A stretch of DNA of 64,000 nt from UBA7239 sp035430165 (GCA_035430165.1 DAOMGE010000012.1:1-64000); one strand, 5' to 3'. Counted from the stretch's first letter, positions 26,296 to 35,077 are shown. Numbers and translations are program-made. The notes: generated from the letters alone by a model not told the origin.

Positions 26296-26740
26296 GCATG
26301 ATCTGGTAGAGCAGTTGCTGCAACAGCAAAACGAATGCACGTTAAGTTGGGTCAAATCGGATAACAGTCCGGCGGCAACGATAGTCAGTTTTGTATGGGC
26401 CGAACAATCGCTCTGGATGACGGCCCTGGTGGATTCGCCGCGTGTGCGTGCGTTGTTGCGCAGGCCACGTGCTGTTGTGACAGTCAGCGGTAAAGGTACG
26501 ATGCTGGGCGAGAGTCGCTGTGTGTCGATCCAGGGACGTTGTGTGGTACGACATGAGCAGGAAATCCGTGACTGGTTTTTCCCGGCGTTTGCCGCTGCAG
26601 TACTACCCGCCAGTCCCAAAGGTCAGCTGATGATGACCGGGGCGATGCAATCACCGGAGAATCTGGTGTTGCAGTTTTGGCCTGACAGATACATTCCCTT
26701 CGACAATCATGCCTTGATGCGAGCCGCAAATCGTCTCTAG
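26294..26740 (+). CDS. Pyridoxamine 5'-phosphate oxidase-like flavin-binding split-barrel protein
   Basis: A 148-residue protein with the split beta-barrel pattern of the PNPOx-like/FDOR superfamily, seen in SWVKSDNSPAATIVSFVWAE, LWMTALVDSPRVRALLRRP and VVTVSGKGTM. Members bind FMN, F420, heme or biliverdin, and the short sequence does not tell which. F420 genes elsewhere in the window make an F420 role conceivable, but this is speculation. Its ATG overlaps the complementary ATG of the divergent GT-C gene. Confidence 0.65.
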   Translation: MHDLVEQLLQQQNECTLSWVKSDNSPAATIVSFVWAEQSLWMTALVDSPRVRALLRRPRAVVTVSGKGTMLGESRCVSIQGRCVVRHEQEIRDWFFPAFAAAVLPASPKGQLMMTGAMQSPENLVLQFWPDRYIPFDNHALMRAANRL

Positions 26741-26770
26741 AAGGAATTATCCAATCCACACAGTTTTTTC

Positions 26771-26799
26771 TTGACCGCTTGGGGGGCGCTTTATAAGAT
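26771..26799 (+). promoter_or_regulatory. Sigma-70 promoter of tRNA-Asn
   Basis: TTGACC (26771-26776) and TAAGAT (26794-26799) are separated by 17 bases and followed by a GC-rich discriminator (ACGCGGCC). The tRNA begins about 23 bases after the -10 box. A GC-rich discriminator is typical of stable-RNA promoters under stringent control. Confidence 0.7.
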
Positions 26800-26821
26800 A
26801 CGCGGCCTCGAAAGAGTCCGT

Positions 26822-26896
26822 TCCGACTTAGCTCAGCGGTAGAGCAGTTGACTGTTAATCAATTGGTCGGTGGTTCGATCCCACCAGTCGGAGCCA
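26822..26896 (+). tRNA. tRNA-Asn (anticodon GTT)
   Basis: The cloverleaf has acceptor TCCGACT/AGTCGGA, a D-arm with TAGCTCAGCGGTAGAGC, and an anticodon loop CTGTTAA with GTT at 26854-26856. The T-loop is GGTTCGATCC. Discriminator G and an encoded CCA end at 26896. Length is 75 nt. Confidence 0.97.
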
Positions 26897-26905
26897 TTAT
26901 TCACA

Positions 26906-26953
26906 GGGCACTTGTTTCCCGCTTAGGGTATTTTTGGCAAGTGTCCTTTTTTT
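26906..26953 (+). terminator. Terminator between tRNA-Asn and tRNA-Met
   Basis: A 9-bp stem, GGGCACTTG (26906-26914) with CAAGTGTCC (26938-26946) and one G-U pair, has a 23-base loop and is followed by seven T (26947-26953). It has the form of an intrinsic terminator, but ends only 5 bases before the tRNA-Met gene. Confidence 0.7.
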
Positions 26954-26958
26954 ACCCT

Positions 26959-27035
26959 GGCAAGGTAGCTCAGCAGGTTAGAGCACAACACTCATAATGT
27001 TGGGGTCCCCAGTTCGATTCTGGGTCTTGCTACCA
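26959..27035 (+). tRNA. tRNA-Met, elongator type (anticodon CAT)
   Basis: The acceptor is GGCAAGG/TCTTGCT with two G-U pairs and discriminator A plus CCA. The anticodon loop CTCATAA has CAT at 26993-26995, and the T-loop is AGTTCGATTCT. The G1-U72 pair and body resemble elongator tRNA-Met more than initiator; an Ile2 (lysidine) identity is less likely but not excluded. The 176 bases that follow, up to the mprF-like start, hold nothing I can identify. Confidence 0.92.
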
Positions 27036-27211
27036 ATTCAGTCCTGGTCTCCTCTTGATCCGATCTACTGTTGTTCGCAGGCTTCCCCGACCGGGAGGCC
27101 TGCCAGTGCTTCCCGGGGTCCACCAAACACGCGCCAGTTGACGAACGGGACGTTACCGCTAGGATGCGCATCTGTGTCCGGCAAGGGGTTAGCAACAATG
27201 GAGAGTCCGGT

Positions 27212-29755
27212 TTGAAGTTTCGGCAAGTCTTCACAGTATTGCCTTTGTTGGCTGTTGCTGCCGCCTTGTATCTTGCTCACCACGAGATGAGGGACTACAG
27301 CATTGCCAGGCTGACCAGTCTTGTATTCAGCTTTCCGAATCCGGTGTTGTTTTCTGCCTTGATGCTGACAGTTGCCGGCTATCTGGTGCTGGCGGGCTAT
27401 GACTGGATTGCACTGCGCCATGTAGGAAAGCAACTGCCTGCCTGGCAAGTCCTGCTTGCCGGTTTTACCAGTTTTGCAGTCAGTAACACGGCTGGTCATG
27501 CCCTGGTGTCGGGTGGATCCCTGCGTTATCGCTTTTATTCCGGCTGGGGACTCAACAGCCTGGAGATTGCCCAGGTTATCCTTTTGAGCACGGTCACCTA
27601 TTTTCTTGCTAACGGCACGTTACTGGTTGCCGGTTACCTGCTTACTCCCCACCGTTATTTTGATACACGCCATATGGCTGGCACATCCCTGCATGTAGTG
27701 ATGTGGATTGTGATGCCGCTGTTGGCAGGATATTGGGCGCTGGTACTGAGTGGCAAGCGCAACTTCACCTGGCGTGACCATACCGTGACCTTGCCGGGTC
27801 CGGGTATTACGCTGATGCAATCGGTGGTGGGAGTTGTCGATTTGCTGTTGGCTGCCAGTGTGTTGTATCTGCTATTGCGACAGCACATGCATATTTCGTT
27901 TGGTGTTTTCCTCAATGCCTATTTGCTCGCGCAGGTTATCGGCCTGTTCAGTCAGTCACCAGGCGGTATAGGGGTCTTTGAAGGTGTTTTCATGTATCTG
28001 TTTACAGGACACCAGACATCCGAGCACGTACTGGCCGCCCTGATTGTCTATCGTGTCATTTATTTCCTGTTGCCATTGTTAGTAGCAAGTGCGCTCATTG
28101 TTGTGCATGAATTCTGGCAACGTGATGCCCTGCGCAGGAGTGTTGCAGCGCCCTGGCTCGCATTGCAGCATTCTTTACCCTATCTGTATTCACTGATGAT
28201 GCTGGTGGGCGGATCCATGCTGTTATTGTCAGGCGTGACGCCGGCAGAGGCGGACAGGATGGACTGGCTCGATGACATGCTGCCAGTACCATTGATAGAA
28301 ACCGCACACCTCATGGCGAGTATGACGGGTGTGTTGTTGCTGGTTGTTGCGCGAGCCGTGCGCCTCAAATTGCGTTCGGCGTACTACATCACACTGATAT
28401 TGCTGGTCATGGGCGCAATGGCCTCGCTGCTCAAGGGTGGTGATTACGAAGAGGCGTCAGTGCTGGTTGTCATGCTGCTGTTGCTCTTGCCCGCCAAAAA
28501 ATCTTTTTATCGATTGTCACGTCTTGATCAGGCGGGCCTTACAACACACTGGATACTGGGCATTATTGCTATCGTCGGCGTGGCGACATGGCTGGGTTTT
28601 TTCTCCTATCGTGAAGTCGAATATTCGCACAGCTTGTGGTGGAAGTTCGAATTGCATAGCGATGCCTCGCGATTCCTGCGTGTTACGTTTGCTTGCGTCA
28701 TGTTATCTGGTGCGTTGTTTGCGTTTTTTTTCCTGAGGCGCAGCTTGTATAGGCCACACATGCCTGATGCCGAAGAAATGGTACTGGCCGACCGTTTGGT
28801 CAGGCAAAGTCGTGACAGTAATCATTTCCTTGCGCTGACAGGAGACAAGCATTTTTTCTGGAATGACAGGCGCACGGCTTTTGTCAGCTATGTAACGAGC
28901 AGCAAATACTGGATTGTCATTGGCGATCCTTGTGGAGACGATGAGGCGTGTGACGAGGTGCTCTGGCAATTGCGGGAAGCAGCAGATCGTTTTGGTGCCA
29001 AACTGGTTTTTTATCGTGTACGACCGGAAATGTTGCCGATGTACCTGGACCTGGGTCTGACCATGGTAAAACTCGGCGAAGAGGCGATTGTTGACCTGAC
29101 GGCTTTCAGCCTGACTGGAAAATCGCGGGCTTCGCTCCGACATGCCTATAATAAAATGCAGCGCGAAGGCTGGGATTTTCGTGTGGTATCGCGTGATGGT
29201 GTCGCCGAAATATTTGAAAAACTTTCGTTGATTTCCAGTGACTGGTTGCAGGCGAAAAATACGCGGGAAAAAGGCATTTCACTCGGATTTTTTGACCGTG
29301 ATTATTTGCTGCGCAGTGATGTGGCGATTATTACCCGTGAGGACAGGATTGTTGCTTTCGCCAATTTGTGGAAGCCGGATAACAAGGAAGAAATATCAAT
29401 TGACCTGATGCGTTATTCACAGGATGCTCCCAACGGATCCATGGAATACCTGACTATCTGCCTGATGCTGTGGGCACGTGAGCAGGGGTACCAGAGTTTC
29501 AATCTTGGCATGGCGCCATTATCCGGACTGGAATACCACACGCTGGCCCCGCTTTGGCACAAGATAGGCAGTTCGGTATTCCGCTACGGAAACGAGTTTT
29601 ACAATTTCCAGGGGTTGCGTGCCTACAAGGACAAGTTTGACCCGGAGTGGGTGCCGCGTTATCTGGCAGTGCCTTCGTCGCTTGATGTGCCTGCTGTCCT
29701 GCTGCAGGTCACCAGCCTGATTGCCGGTGGCGTGAAGGGAATTTTCAGCAAATGA
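27212..29755 (+). CDS. mprF: MprF-like bifunctional aminoacyl-phosphatidylglycerol synthase/flippase
   Basis: MprF transfers an amino acid from aminoacyl-tRNA (usually Lys or Ala) to phosphatidylglycerol and flips the product, lowering surface negative charge and giving resistance to cationic peptides. The N-terminal ~540 residues contain about 14 hydrophobic helices (UPF0104/LPG flippase region, with SPGGIGVFEGVFMYLF near 249-264). The C-terminal ~300 residues form the DUF2156 GNAT-like synthase (EAIVDLTAFSLTGKSRASLRHAYNKMQREGW region). The TTG at 27212 follows GGAGAG at good spacing and gives 847 residues; an ATG at 27164 and the open frame back to 27071 are alternatives. It overlaps the VirJ/AcvB-like gene by 4 bases. 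Confidence 0.9.
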   Translation: MKFRQVFTVLPLLAVAAALYLAHHEMRDYSIARLTSLVFSFPNPVLFSALMLTVAGYLVLAGYDWIALRHVGKQLPAWQVLLAGFTSFAVSNTAGHALVSGGSLRYRFYSGWGLNSLEIAQVILLSTVTYFLANGTLLVAGYLLTPHRYFDTRHMAGTSLHVVMWIVMPLLAGYWALVLSGKRNFTWRDHTVTLPGPGITLMQSVVGVVDLLLAASVLYLLLRQHMHISFGVFLNAYLLAQVIGLFSQSPGGIGVFEGVFMYLFTGHQTSEHVLAALIVYRVIYFLLPLLVASALIVVHEFWQRDALRRSVAAPWLALQHSLPYLYSLMMLVGGSMLLLSGVTPAEADRMDWLDDMLPVPLIETAHLMASMTGVLLLVVARAVRLKLRSAYYITLILLVMGAMASLLKGGDYEEASVLVVMLLLLLPAKKSFYRLSRLDQAGLTTHWILGIIAIVGVATWLGFFSYREVEYSHSLWWKFELHSDASRFLRVTFACVMLSGALFAFFFLRRSLYRPHMPDAEEMVLADRLVRQSRDSNHFLALTGDKHFFWNDRRTAFVSYVTSSKYWIVIGDPCGDDEACDEVLWQLREAADRFGAKLVFYRVRPEMLPMYLDLGLTMVKLGEEAIVDLTAFSLTGKSRASLRHAYNKMQREGWDFRVVSRDGVAEIFEKLSLISSDWLQAKNTREKGISLGFFDRDYLLRSDVAIITREDRIVAFANLWKPDNKEEISIDLMRYSQDAPNGSMEYLTICLMLWAREQGYQSFNLGMAPLSGLEYHTLAPLWHKIGSSVFRYGNEFYNFQGLRAYKDKFDPEWVPRYLAVPSSLDVPAVLLQVTSLIAGGVKGIFSK

Positions 29756-31095
29756 GACTGAAGTTTTTTATCGCTGCCGGATTTCTGGTGTTGTCGGGTC
29801 TGCTGTTATGCCGTTATGTGCAAAATGAAAGCGCAGCGGCTCAACAGCCTGCAGCGGCTGTTGTGATGCCCTTTGCGGATCTTGGTGAAACCCGCGTATT
29901 TGGCAGGGGACAAAATGGCCTTGTTATCCTGCTGGCAGACAAGCCATCAATGCAACGGGCTGTCAGTGTTGCACAGGTACTGGCAGCGAGCGGGAAGGTG
30001 GCGGCGATAGTCGATATCGATCTGTATTTTTCGCATGTGAGCGATGAGCATCCAGCGTGTTTTGATGCAACGACATTGCTTGATGTATATGCACAACATG
30101 TCCAGCAGGAATTGCAATTCAGTCATTTTTACAAGCCTGGCCTGCTCGGGTTTGGTCGTGCTGCGCCGTACCTGAAATTATTGCTGGCACAGTCTCCGGC
30201 TGGTGTGTTTTCAGCCGGAATCAGTGTCACGTATGACGCGCCGCTGTTATTGCCGGCGGCACCGTGTGGTGCAGTGGCAGATACACTGCATTGGCAGAGT
30301 GCCGGTTCACCAGTAGTTTTGCCTGAACTGGTGCAGCAAGCCACTCCATGGCAGGAAAGTCGTGGCTGGTTCACCCGGCAAGTGTTGTCGCAACTGGATG
30401 CATTGGCACTGCATGCTGCATCCGCACAGACAGCAAACAACGACGATGTCAGTCACTTGCCGCTGGTGGAATTGCCACGCGTTGACGGTGGGACAGCTCC
30501 TTATATGGCGGTGGTCATTTCCGGTGATGGAGGCTGGGCCAACATTGACAAGGATATTGGCGAGGCGCTGGGCAAACAGGGTGTGGCCGTCGTTGGATTG
30601 AATTCACTGCGTTATTTCTGGGAGGAGAAATCTCCCGACGTCGCTGCTGCTGACTTGTCGCGCATTGTCCGGCATTACCAGCACACCTGGCATAAGCAAC
30701 GCGTGGTGCTGATAGGATTTTCGCTGGGTGCAGATGTGTTGCCCTTTATGGTCAGCCGTATGCCGGTTGAGTTGCAGAATGCTGTTGCAGGTATGGTGTT
30801 GCTGAGTCCTTCGCAGTCGGTAGATTTCCAGTTCCATATCAGTGACTGGATGCAGAGCGGTAACAACACCAGTCTGTACCAGCTGCAGCCAGAAATGCAA
30901 AAGCTGGTGCGATTGCCAGTGTTGTGTGTTTACGGTGCTGAAGATGACGAAGGGCTGTGTCCGCTGTTAAAGGCCAGGGATAAAATAAAAATAGCGCAAT
31001 TGCCGGGTGATCATCATTACGACGGGGATTACGCAACGGTGACGCGTTTGATACTGGCGTTTTTTACGTCAGTGCCCACAGAAAAAACACCGTGA
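29752..31095 (+). CDS. VirJ/AcvB-like periplasmic serine hydrolase
   Basis: A 447-residue secreted protein with an N-terminal signal segment (FFIAAGFLVLSGLLLCRYV) and an alpha/beta-hydrolase VirJ domain. The nucleophile elbow is GFSLG in VVLIGFSLGADVLPF (about 322-336), and a likely catalytic His lies in LPGDHHYDGDY (about 417-427). In Agrobacterium the homologue AcvB is encoded with lpiA (mprF) and hydrolyses lysyl-phosphatidylglycerol. The ATGA overlap with mprF here is the same pairing and supports an aminoacyl-PG hydrolase role. Confidence 0.85.
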   Translation: MRLKFFIAAGFLVLSGLLLCRYVQNESAAAQQPAAAVVMPFADLGETRVFGRGQNGLVILLADKPSMQRAVSVAQVLAASGKVAAIVDIDLYFSHVSDEHPACFDATTLLDVYAQHVQQELQFSHFYKPGLLGFGRAAPYLKLLLAQSPAGVFSAGISVTYDAPLLLPAAPCGAVADTLHWQSAGSPVVLPELVQQATPWQESRGWFTRQVLSQLDALALHAASAQTANNDDVSHLPLVELPRVDGGTAPYMAVVISGDGGWANIDKDIGEALGKQGVAVVGLNSLRYFWEEKSPDVAAADLSRIVRHYQHTWHKQRVVLIGFSLGADVLPFMVSRMPVELQNAVAGMVLLSPSQSVDFQFHISDWMQSGNNTSLYQLQPEMQKLVRLPVLCVYGAEDDEGLCPLLKARDKIKIAQLPGDHHYDGDYATVTRLILAFFTSVPTEKTP

Positions 31096-31105
31096 TGCGT
31101 TGCTG

Positions 31106-32146
31106 TCAGTCCGGTTTCATTTTCGGCGGCTGGTAATTGTCATCGAGTGTACTGACCGCATTTTCAGTGAAGTGTGAAAATGCGCTGTCATCTTCCCAGA
31201 ACGGCTTCTTGTTGAGAGTCAGTCTTGTGAAACGCTGGGAAGCCATCTCGGACGCTTTTTCAAGAAACGGTTGCGCCCAGTGCGTGACAGCCCCGAGTAG
31301 CATTGGCTCACGCGTCAGTGCCTTGAACGGGCCATTCCACACTTCTTCCAGTCTGTTATCAAAGGATTTCAGCATCGCCTTGCGTGCATCATCGTCCTCG
31401 AATTCCTGCGTGGTAATACCGCCGTGGAACTGGTGAAAAGATCCTTCGCCCGGAAGCACATATAAAAGGGTTTCCGGGAGCATGCCGAGACTGCGGTAGA
31501 TATGCAGGTTGATGGAGCCGCCGCCCGCCTGGTCGAAGCGCGTGTCGGCACCACCGATACGACGGAAATTGTCAGCGGAACAGAAAATGGCGCTGCATTC
31601 CTGCATCGGTTGCAGGTAACCGCGCTGGTTGCTGGAACTCCAGCAGGCCCATTTGAACAGCCGGTAACCATTCTCCTTCCACTGTAACGCGTCCAGTTTT
31701 TCCATCTCCATTTGTTCAGTGTGACCCGTTTGCAAATGGAATTTCTGGTCGCGTTCCCCAAGATGGTAGCCGGGCACCATAATCAGCGCATGATCCGAGA
31801 TTTTTGCGCCGAGCATGGCGTATTCCAGCACGCGCGGTGACACCATACGTGCGCCATCAATAATCAATCCAACCTGCTGGCCACGACATTGTGCAAAGGC
31901 AAAATTCACAGCGGGTACCGGTGAAATACCGGTTTCCTCACGCAGGTAATAGCGGAATTGCGGACCGAGTGCAGCCACTGCGGCAGGATCGAGATTCCGT
32001 GGTGAACTGTTTTCCACCACGATGACTTCATAGTCATCCGTCGAAATGTTTTTCTGGTAAGGCATGCTGAGGCTGAACAAGGTGTTCAATGCCTGGCGAG
32101 GCATGTTGTAAACAATAACAACGACGGAAAGTTTGGGTTGGCTCAT
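31106..32146 (-). CDS. Family 2 glycosyltransferase-like protein (paralogue 1)
   Basis: A 346-residue protein with a GT-A N-terminal fold, starting LSVVVIVYNMPRQALNTLFS, with VIVVENSSPRN as the nucleotide-binding strand. Where a DxD motif is expected it reads GLIIDGARMVSPRVLEYA, and the same IDGARMVSP occurs in the upstream neighbour. FHQFHGGITTQEFEDDDA follows in the C-terminal half. It is the downstream member of a leftward three-gene set (sulfotransferase, GT2, GT2), 17 bases after its paralogue. No signal peptide or membrane helix is evident, so it is probably cytoplasmic. The acceptor is unknown. Confidence 0.82.
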   Translation of the reverse strand: MSQPKLSVVVIVYNMPRQALNTLFSLSMPYQKNISTDDYEVIVVENSSPRNLDPAAVAALGPQFRYYLREETGISPVPAVNFAFAQCRGQQVGLIIDGARMVSPRVLEYAMLGAKISDHALIMVPGYHLGERDQKFHLQTGHTEQMEMEKLDALQWKENGYRLFKWACWSSSNQRGYLQPMQECSAIFCSADNFRRIGGADTRFDQAGGGSINLHIYRSLGMLPETLLYVLPGEGSFHQFHGGITTQEFEDDDARKAMLKSFDNRLEEVWNGPFKALTREPMLLGAVTHWAQPFLEKASEMASQRFTRLTLNKKPFWEDDSAFSHFTENAVSTLDDNYQPPKMKPD

Positions 32147-32163
32147 CAGTTTTTTCTATCCTG

Positions 32164-33300
32164 TTATTTCCAGTCCTTGGGGATTTCCTTGCGATTTTTC
32201 ATGATGACACTGGAAGAATGGCGAGCAAATTTCATCGCACAATCCGGCATGGCACCGAGAAAGATAGCGCGCTTCAGTGGCGGCCGATAGGCACCGCCGC
32301 GCAGTGCGGCGTACTGGTTGAAGTGGCTCTGCATGATGTCGAGCCGTTCCTTGCCCTTGGTGCCGGTAGTGATGCCGCCGTGGAACTGGTGAAAAGACCC
32401 TTCGCCGATCAATGTCACCAGTACAGTTTCCGGTAATTCCACTGCACGTTTGTGCAAGTCGAGGTTGCACTGCCCGCCGCCGGTTTCAGTAAACCCCGGA
32501 TCAAAACCACCGAGTTTGTCCCAGATAGGGCGTGGCATCGCGAGCACATTGCTCTCACCGAGAGGCTTGAAATAACCGCTCTGGCTGGTGCCGGATAAAC
32601 AGGCTACTTCAAACAGGCGATAACCGTCTTGTGGCCACTTGATCCTGTCGAGCATCGCCTGTTCATAGCTTTCGTCGTAGCCTTCCAGCATGGCTTCCTG
32701 TTGCACCTTGTCACCGAGATGGTAGCCGGGCACGGCGACAATCGCATTCGGGTGTAGCCTCTCGGCAGCGATGATGTAATTGACGACACCTGGTGACACC
32801 ATGCGTGCGCCATCGATCATCACACCAACCATGCGGCCGCGTGCGTGCGTGGCACCAAAATTCATGGCGGGGACCGGCGAAGTGCCGGTTTCCGGATAAG
32901 CGAAATAGCGGAAATTGGGACCCCATTTCTCGGCGTCTTCCTTACCCAGCATTTTTGATGAGGGATTTTCCACGACAATGATTTCGTATTCGTCTGCAGA
33001 AACGCCGTGCTGGTAAGCCGTGCTGAGTGAGTACAGCGTTTTCTTGGCCTGCTCGGGCATTTTGTAAACCATGACAACAATCGAGAGCCGCAGTTTTTCA
33101 TGCTGCAAATAATCGACAGGTGCAGACGGTATCACTGGCATGGCAGGTTCAAACCACATCACCGAGGCAGGCGCATTGGGAATGTTTTTTGGCGTGGGCG
33201 TTTTTTCCAGTTCTTTTATTTCATCTTCGGAGAGCGCGCTGGCTATCACTTGTGTTGTATCTGAAACTTTGACTGGATGTTCCGGATGTTTGTGACTCAT
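32164..33300 (-). CDS. Family 2 glycosyltransferase-like protein (paralogue 2)
   Basis: A 378-residue paralogue of the downstream gene. It has an extra ~60-residue N-terminal region, then LSIVVMVYKMPEQAKKTLYS, IIVVENPSSKM and GVMIDGARMVSPGVVNYI. FHQFHGGITTGTKGKERLD near the C-terminus matches FHQFHGGITT in the other copy. The ATG at 33300 is preferred over a TTG at 33321. The pair looks like an old tandem duplication. The Asp-Gly in the DxD position and the shared FHQFHGG motif define a distinct GT2 subfamily that I cannot name. Confidence 0.82.
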   Translation of the reverse strand: MSHKHPEHPVKVSDTTQVIASALSEDEIKELEKTPTPKNIPNAPASVMWFEPAMPVIPSAPVDYLQHEKLRLSIVVMVYKMPEQAKKTLYSLSTAYQHGVSADEYEIIVVENPSSKMLGKEDAEKWGPNFRYFAYPETGTSPVPAMNFGATHARGRMVGVMIDGARMVSPGVVNYIIAAERLHPNAIVAVPGYHLGDKVQQEAMLEGYDESYEQAMLDRIKWPQDGYRLFEVACLSGTSQSGYFKPLGESNVLAMPRPIWDKLGGFDPGFTETGGGQCNLDLHKRAVELPETVLVTLIGEGSFHQFHGGITTGTKGKERLDIMQSHFNQYAALRGGAYRPPLKRAIFLGAMPDCAMKFARHSSSVIMKNRKEIPKDWK

Positions 33301-33356
33301 AGGGCGTCCGCATTGTTGCAAGGGTGACAGTGCAAGGGGTATTGGGCAGGTGGTGA

Positions 33357-34103
33357 CTATTGTTGTGACGAAATGCTTTCCAGTTGTTCATAAAGCTTCC
33401 TGACGTGTGCAGGCAGGGACGCCGTACTGTCGGCTGTCTGTTTGTGCAGGTCACGTGTATAAAACCGGTCTTCGTGTGGTACAGGTTTCAGGCCGAGTTG
33501 CCGGTGTAGCTGATCGAGCCGTTGATGGAATCTTTCCTCACTCCAGTCAAAACACAGGATGGGAAACGGATGGCGCCGGTATTGCCGCAACAACTCACGA
33601 TTGTAGTTGTACCACATCTGCAAACCTTCCTCGATGCTGACAGGCAAGGCGCGCCGGCTGTGCAACGACTGTGCGACGGCCATCGGATGGCGATAGATGC
33701 CGATAAATTCCATTTCCGGCACCAGCTTGCGCCAGCCTTGTAACACCATCAGTGTGCGGGGATCCTTGAAGCCCCACAGCGGCTGGTCGGCGTATTCAGC
33801 CAGGATTTCGTGCGCGCGGGCGATGTGCTGCGGTTGCCACACGGGTGCAGGATGTTGCCACAGGGTTTTCCAGCTGGCAGGCCGCAGGGATTCCTTCCAG
33901 TTCAGGCCATTGCTCTTCAGGATGCCTTCGTGCAGGTTCACGACATCCTGGTTCTCGCGATTACCCTTGCGGTTGTAGTCATTCCACGTGTGGTGCTTGC
34001 CGAGAAACAGCCCACCTTGTTGCAGCGAGCCGGTCAGGCAACTGGTGCCGGAGCGGTGCATGCCGAGTACACAGAGAATGCGTTGGGGGCGTGGGGATTT
34101 CAT
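33357..34103 (-). CDS. Sulfotransferase family protein
   Basis: A 248-residue PAPS-dependent sulfotransferase-like protein. The 5'-phosphosulfate loop reads LGMHRSGTSCLTGSL (about 13-27), and the 3'-phosphate-binding strand reads IGIYRHPMAVAQSL (about 134-147). Such proteins sulfate glycans or lipids in the cytoplasm. It heads the leftward set with the two GT2-like genes, suggesting a sulfated surface saccharide. It is divergent from another GT2 gene; the 132 bases between them should hold both promoters, although no clear boxes were seen. Confidence 0.85.
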   Translation of the reverse strand: MKSPRPQRILCVLGMHRSGTSCLTGSLQQGGLFLGKHHTWNDYNRKGNRENQDVVNLHEGILKSNGLNWKESLRPASWKTLWQHPAPVWQPQHIARAHEILAEYADQPLWGFKDPRTLMVLQGWRKLVPEMEFIGIYRHPMAVAQSLHSRRALPVSIEEGLQMWYNYNRELLRQYRRHPFPILCFDWSEERFHQRLDQLHRQLGLKPVPHEDRFYTRDLHKQTADSTASLPAHVRKLYEQLESISSQQ

Positions 34104-34235
34104 GTCTTCTTATAGGTGTCGATTACGGTTTGACTGGCATCATAAACAGACGCGCCTGAGAATGAAACTGCCCTGCAGGTGGCCTGGTGACGGGGAAAGA
34201 TTCCCGTGCTGGTCGATACTGACTACAATCGCCGC

Positions 34236-35072
34236 ATGCCAACCCAACAATCCATTCCCCCCATTTATCTGTCGATCTCGGTTGTCCTGTATCGCAATGA
34301 CAGCGGGCAATTGTTGCAGTTCCGTGACGCGCTGGCACAGAGCGTTGGTCGTTTGCGACAGAAGCGCGCCGTGGGCAAGATCAGCCTCTCGATTGTTGAT
34401 AACGGTTTTGCTGAAGACGGTGATCGCCATTCGCGCCTGTTTACGGCGGTACCGGGTTTTGATGCCGTGCGTTTCATCCAGGCTGAGTCGAATCTGGGCT
34501 ACGGGCGTGCGCACAATCGCTGTCTGCAGCAGGACTGCGATTTCCACCTGTTCCTGAATCCCGATGTCTATCTCAAGGAGGATGCGTTGGTGGCAGGTAT
34601 GGATTACCTGCAGGCCCATCCGCATGTCGGGATGGTAACCCCCTATGCGGAAAATGCAGGGGGAAAACCGCTATTCCTCAGCAAGCGTTATCCCTCGGTG
34701 CTGGATTTTGTCCTGCGCGGTTTTGCACCCGGATTTATCAGAAAACTGTTTGCTGGTCGTCTGGCGCGTTATGAAATGCAGGTGGAATATCTGTCTGGCC
34801 AGCCCTGTGAACATGTCGAGATTGCGAGCGGTTGTTGCATGTTGGTACGCAGCGATCTCCTGCAAAAACTGCGTGGTTTTTCCGAAGATTATTTCCTGTA
34901 TTTCGAGGATTTTGATCTGTCGGTGCGAATGAGGCAATTTGCCTCGATTGCCTATGTGCCGCAGATGAAAATTATCCACGATGGCGGTCATGCCGCGCGC
35001 AAGGGATGGTGGCATGTCCGGCAATTCGGTGCGTCCGGTTTCCGCTTCTTCAAGACACACGGCTGGCGCTAG
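34236..35072 (+). CDS. Family 2 glycosyltransferase, rhamnosyltransferase-like
   Basis: The ATG at 34236 is chosen over a GTG at 34206, giving 278 residues. The GT-A fold starts LSISVVLYRNDSGQLLQF. The metal-binding motif reads FLNPDVYL (about 109-116), and the catalytic-base region reads FLYFEDFDLSVRMR (about 219-232), as in WbbL-type rhamnosyltransferases. It is the only rightward gene of the glycan island and converges on the second GT-C gene with a 5-base gap. Confidence 0.87.
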   Translation: MPTQQSIPPIYLSISVVLYRNDSGQLLQFRDALAQSVGRLRQKRAVGKISLSIVDNGFAEDGDRHSRLFTAVPGFDAVRFIQAESNLGYGRAHNRCLQQDCDFHLFLNPDVYLKEDALVAGMDYLQAHPHVGMVTPYAENAGGKPLFLSKRYPSVLDFVLRGFAPGFIRKLFAGRLARYEMQVEYLSGQPCEHVEIASGCCMLVRSDLLQKLRGFSEDYFLYFEDFDLSVRMRQFASIAYVPQMKIIHDGGHAARKGWWHVRQFGASGFRFFKTHGWR

Positions 35073-35077
35073 TCGCA

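Noticed and set aside
24511..26619. Full 702-codon version of the GT-C protein
   Set aside because: The first 108 codons are antisense to the split-barrel flavoprotein gene and lack membrane or family features.
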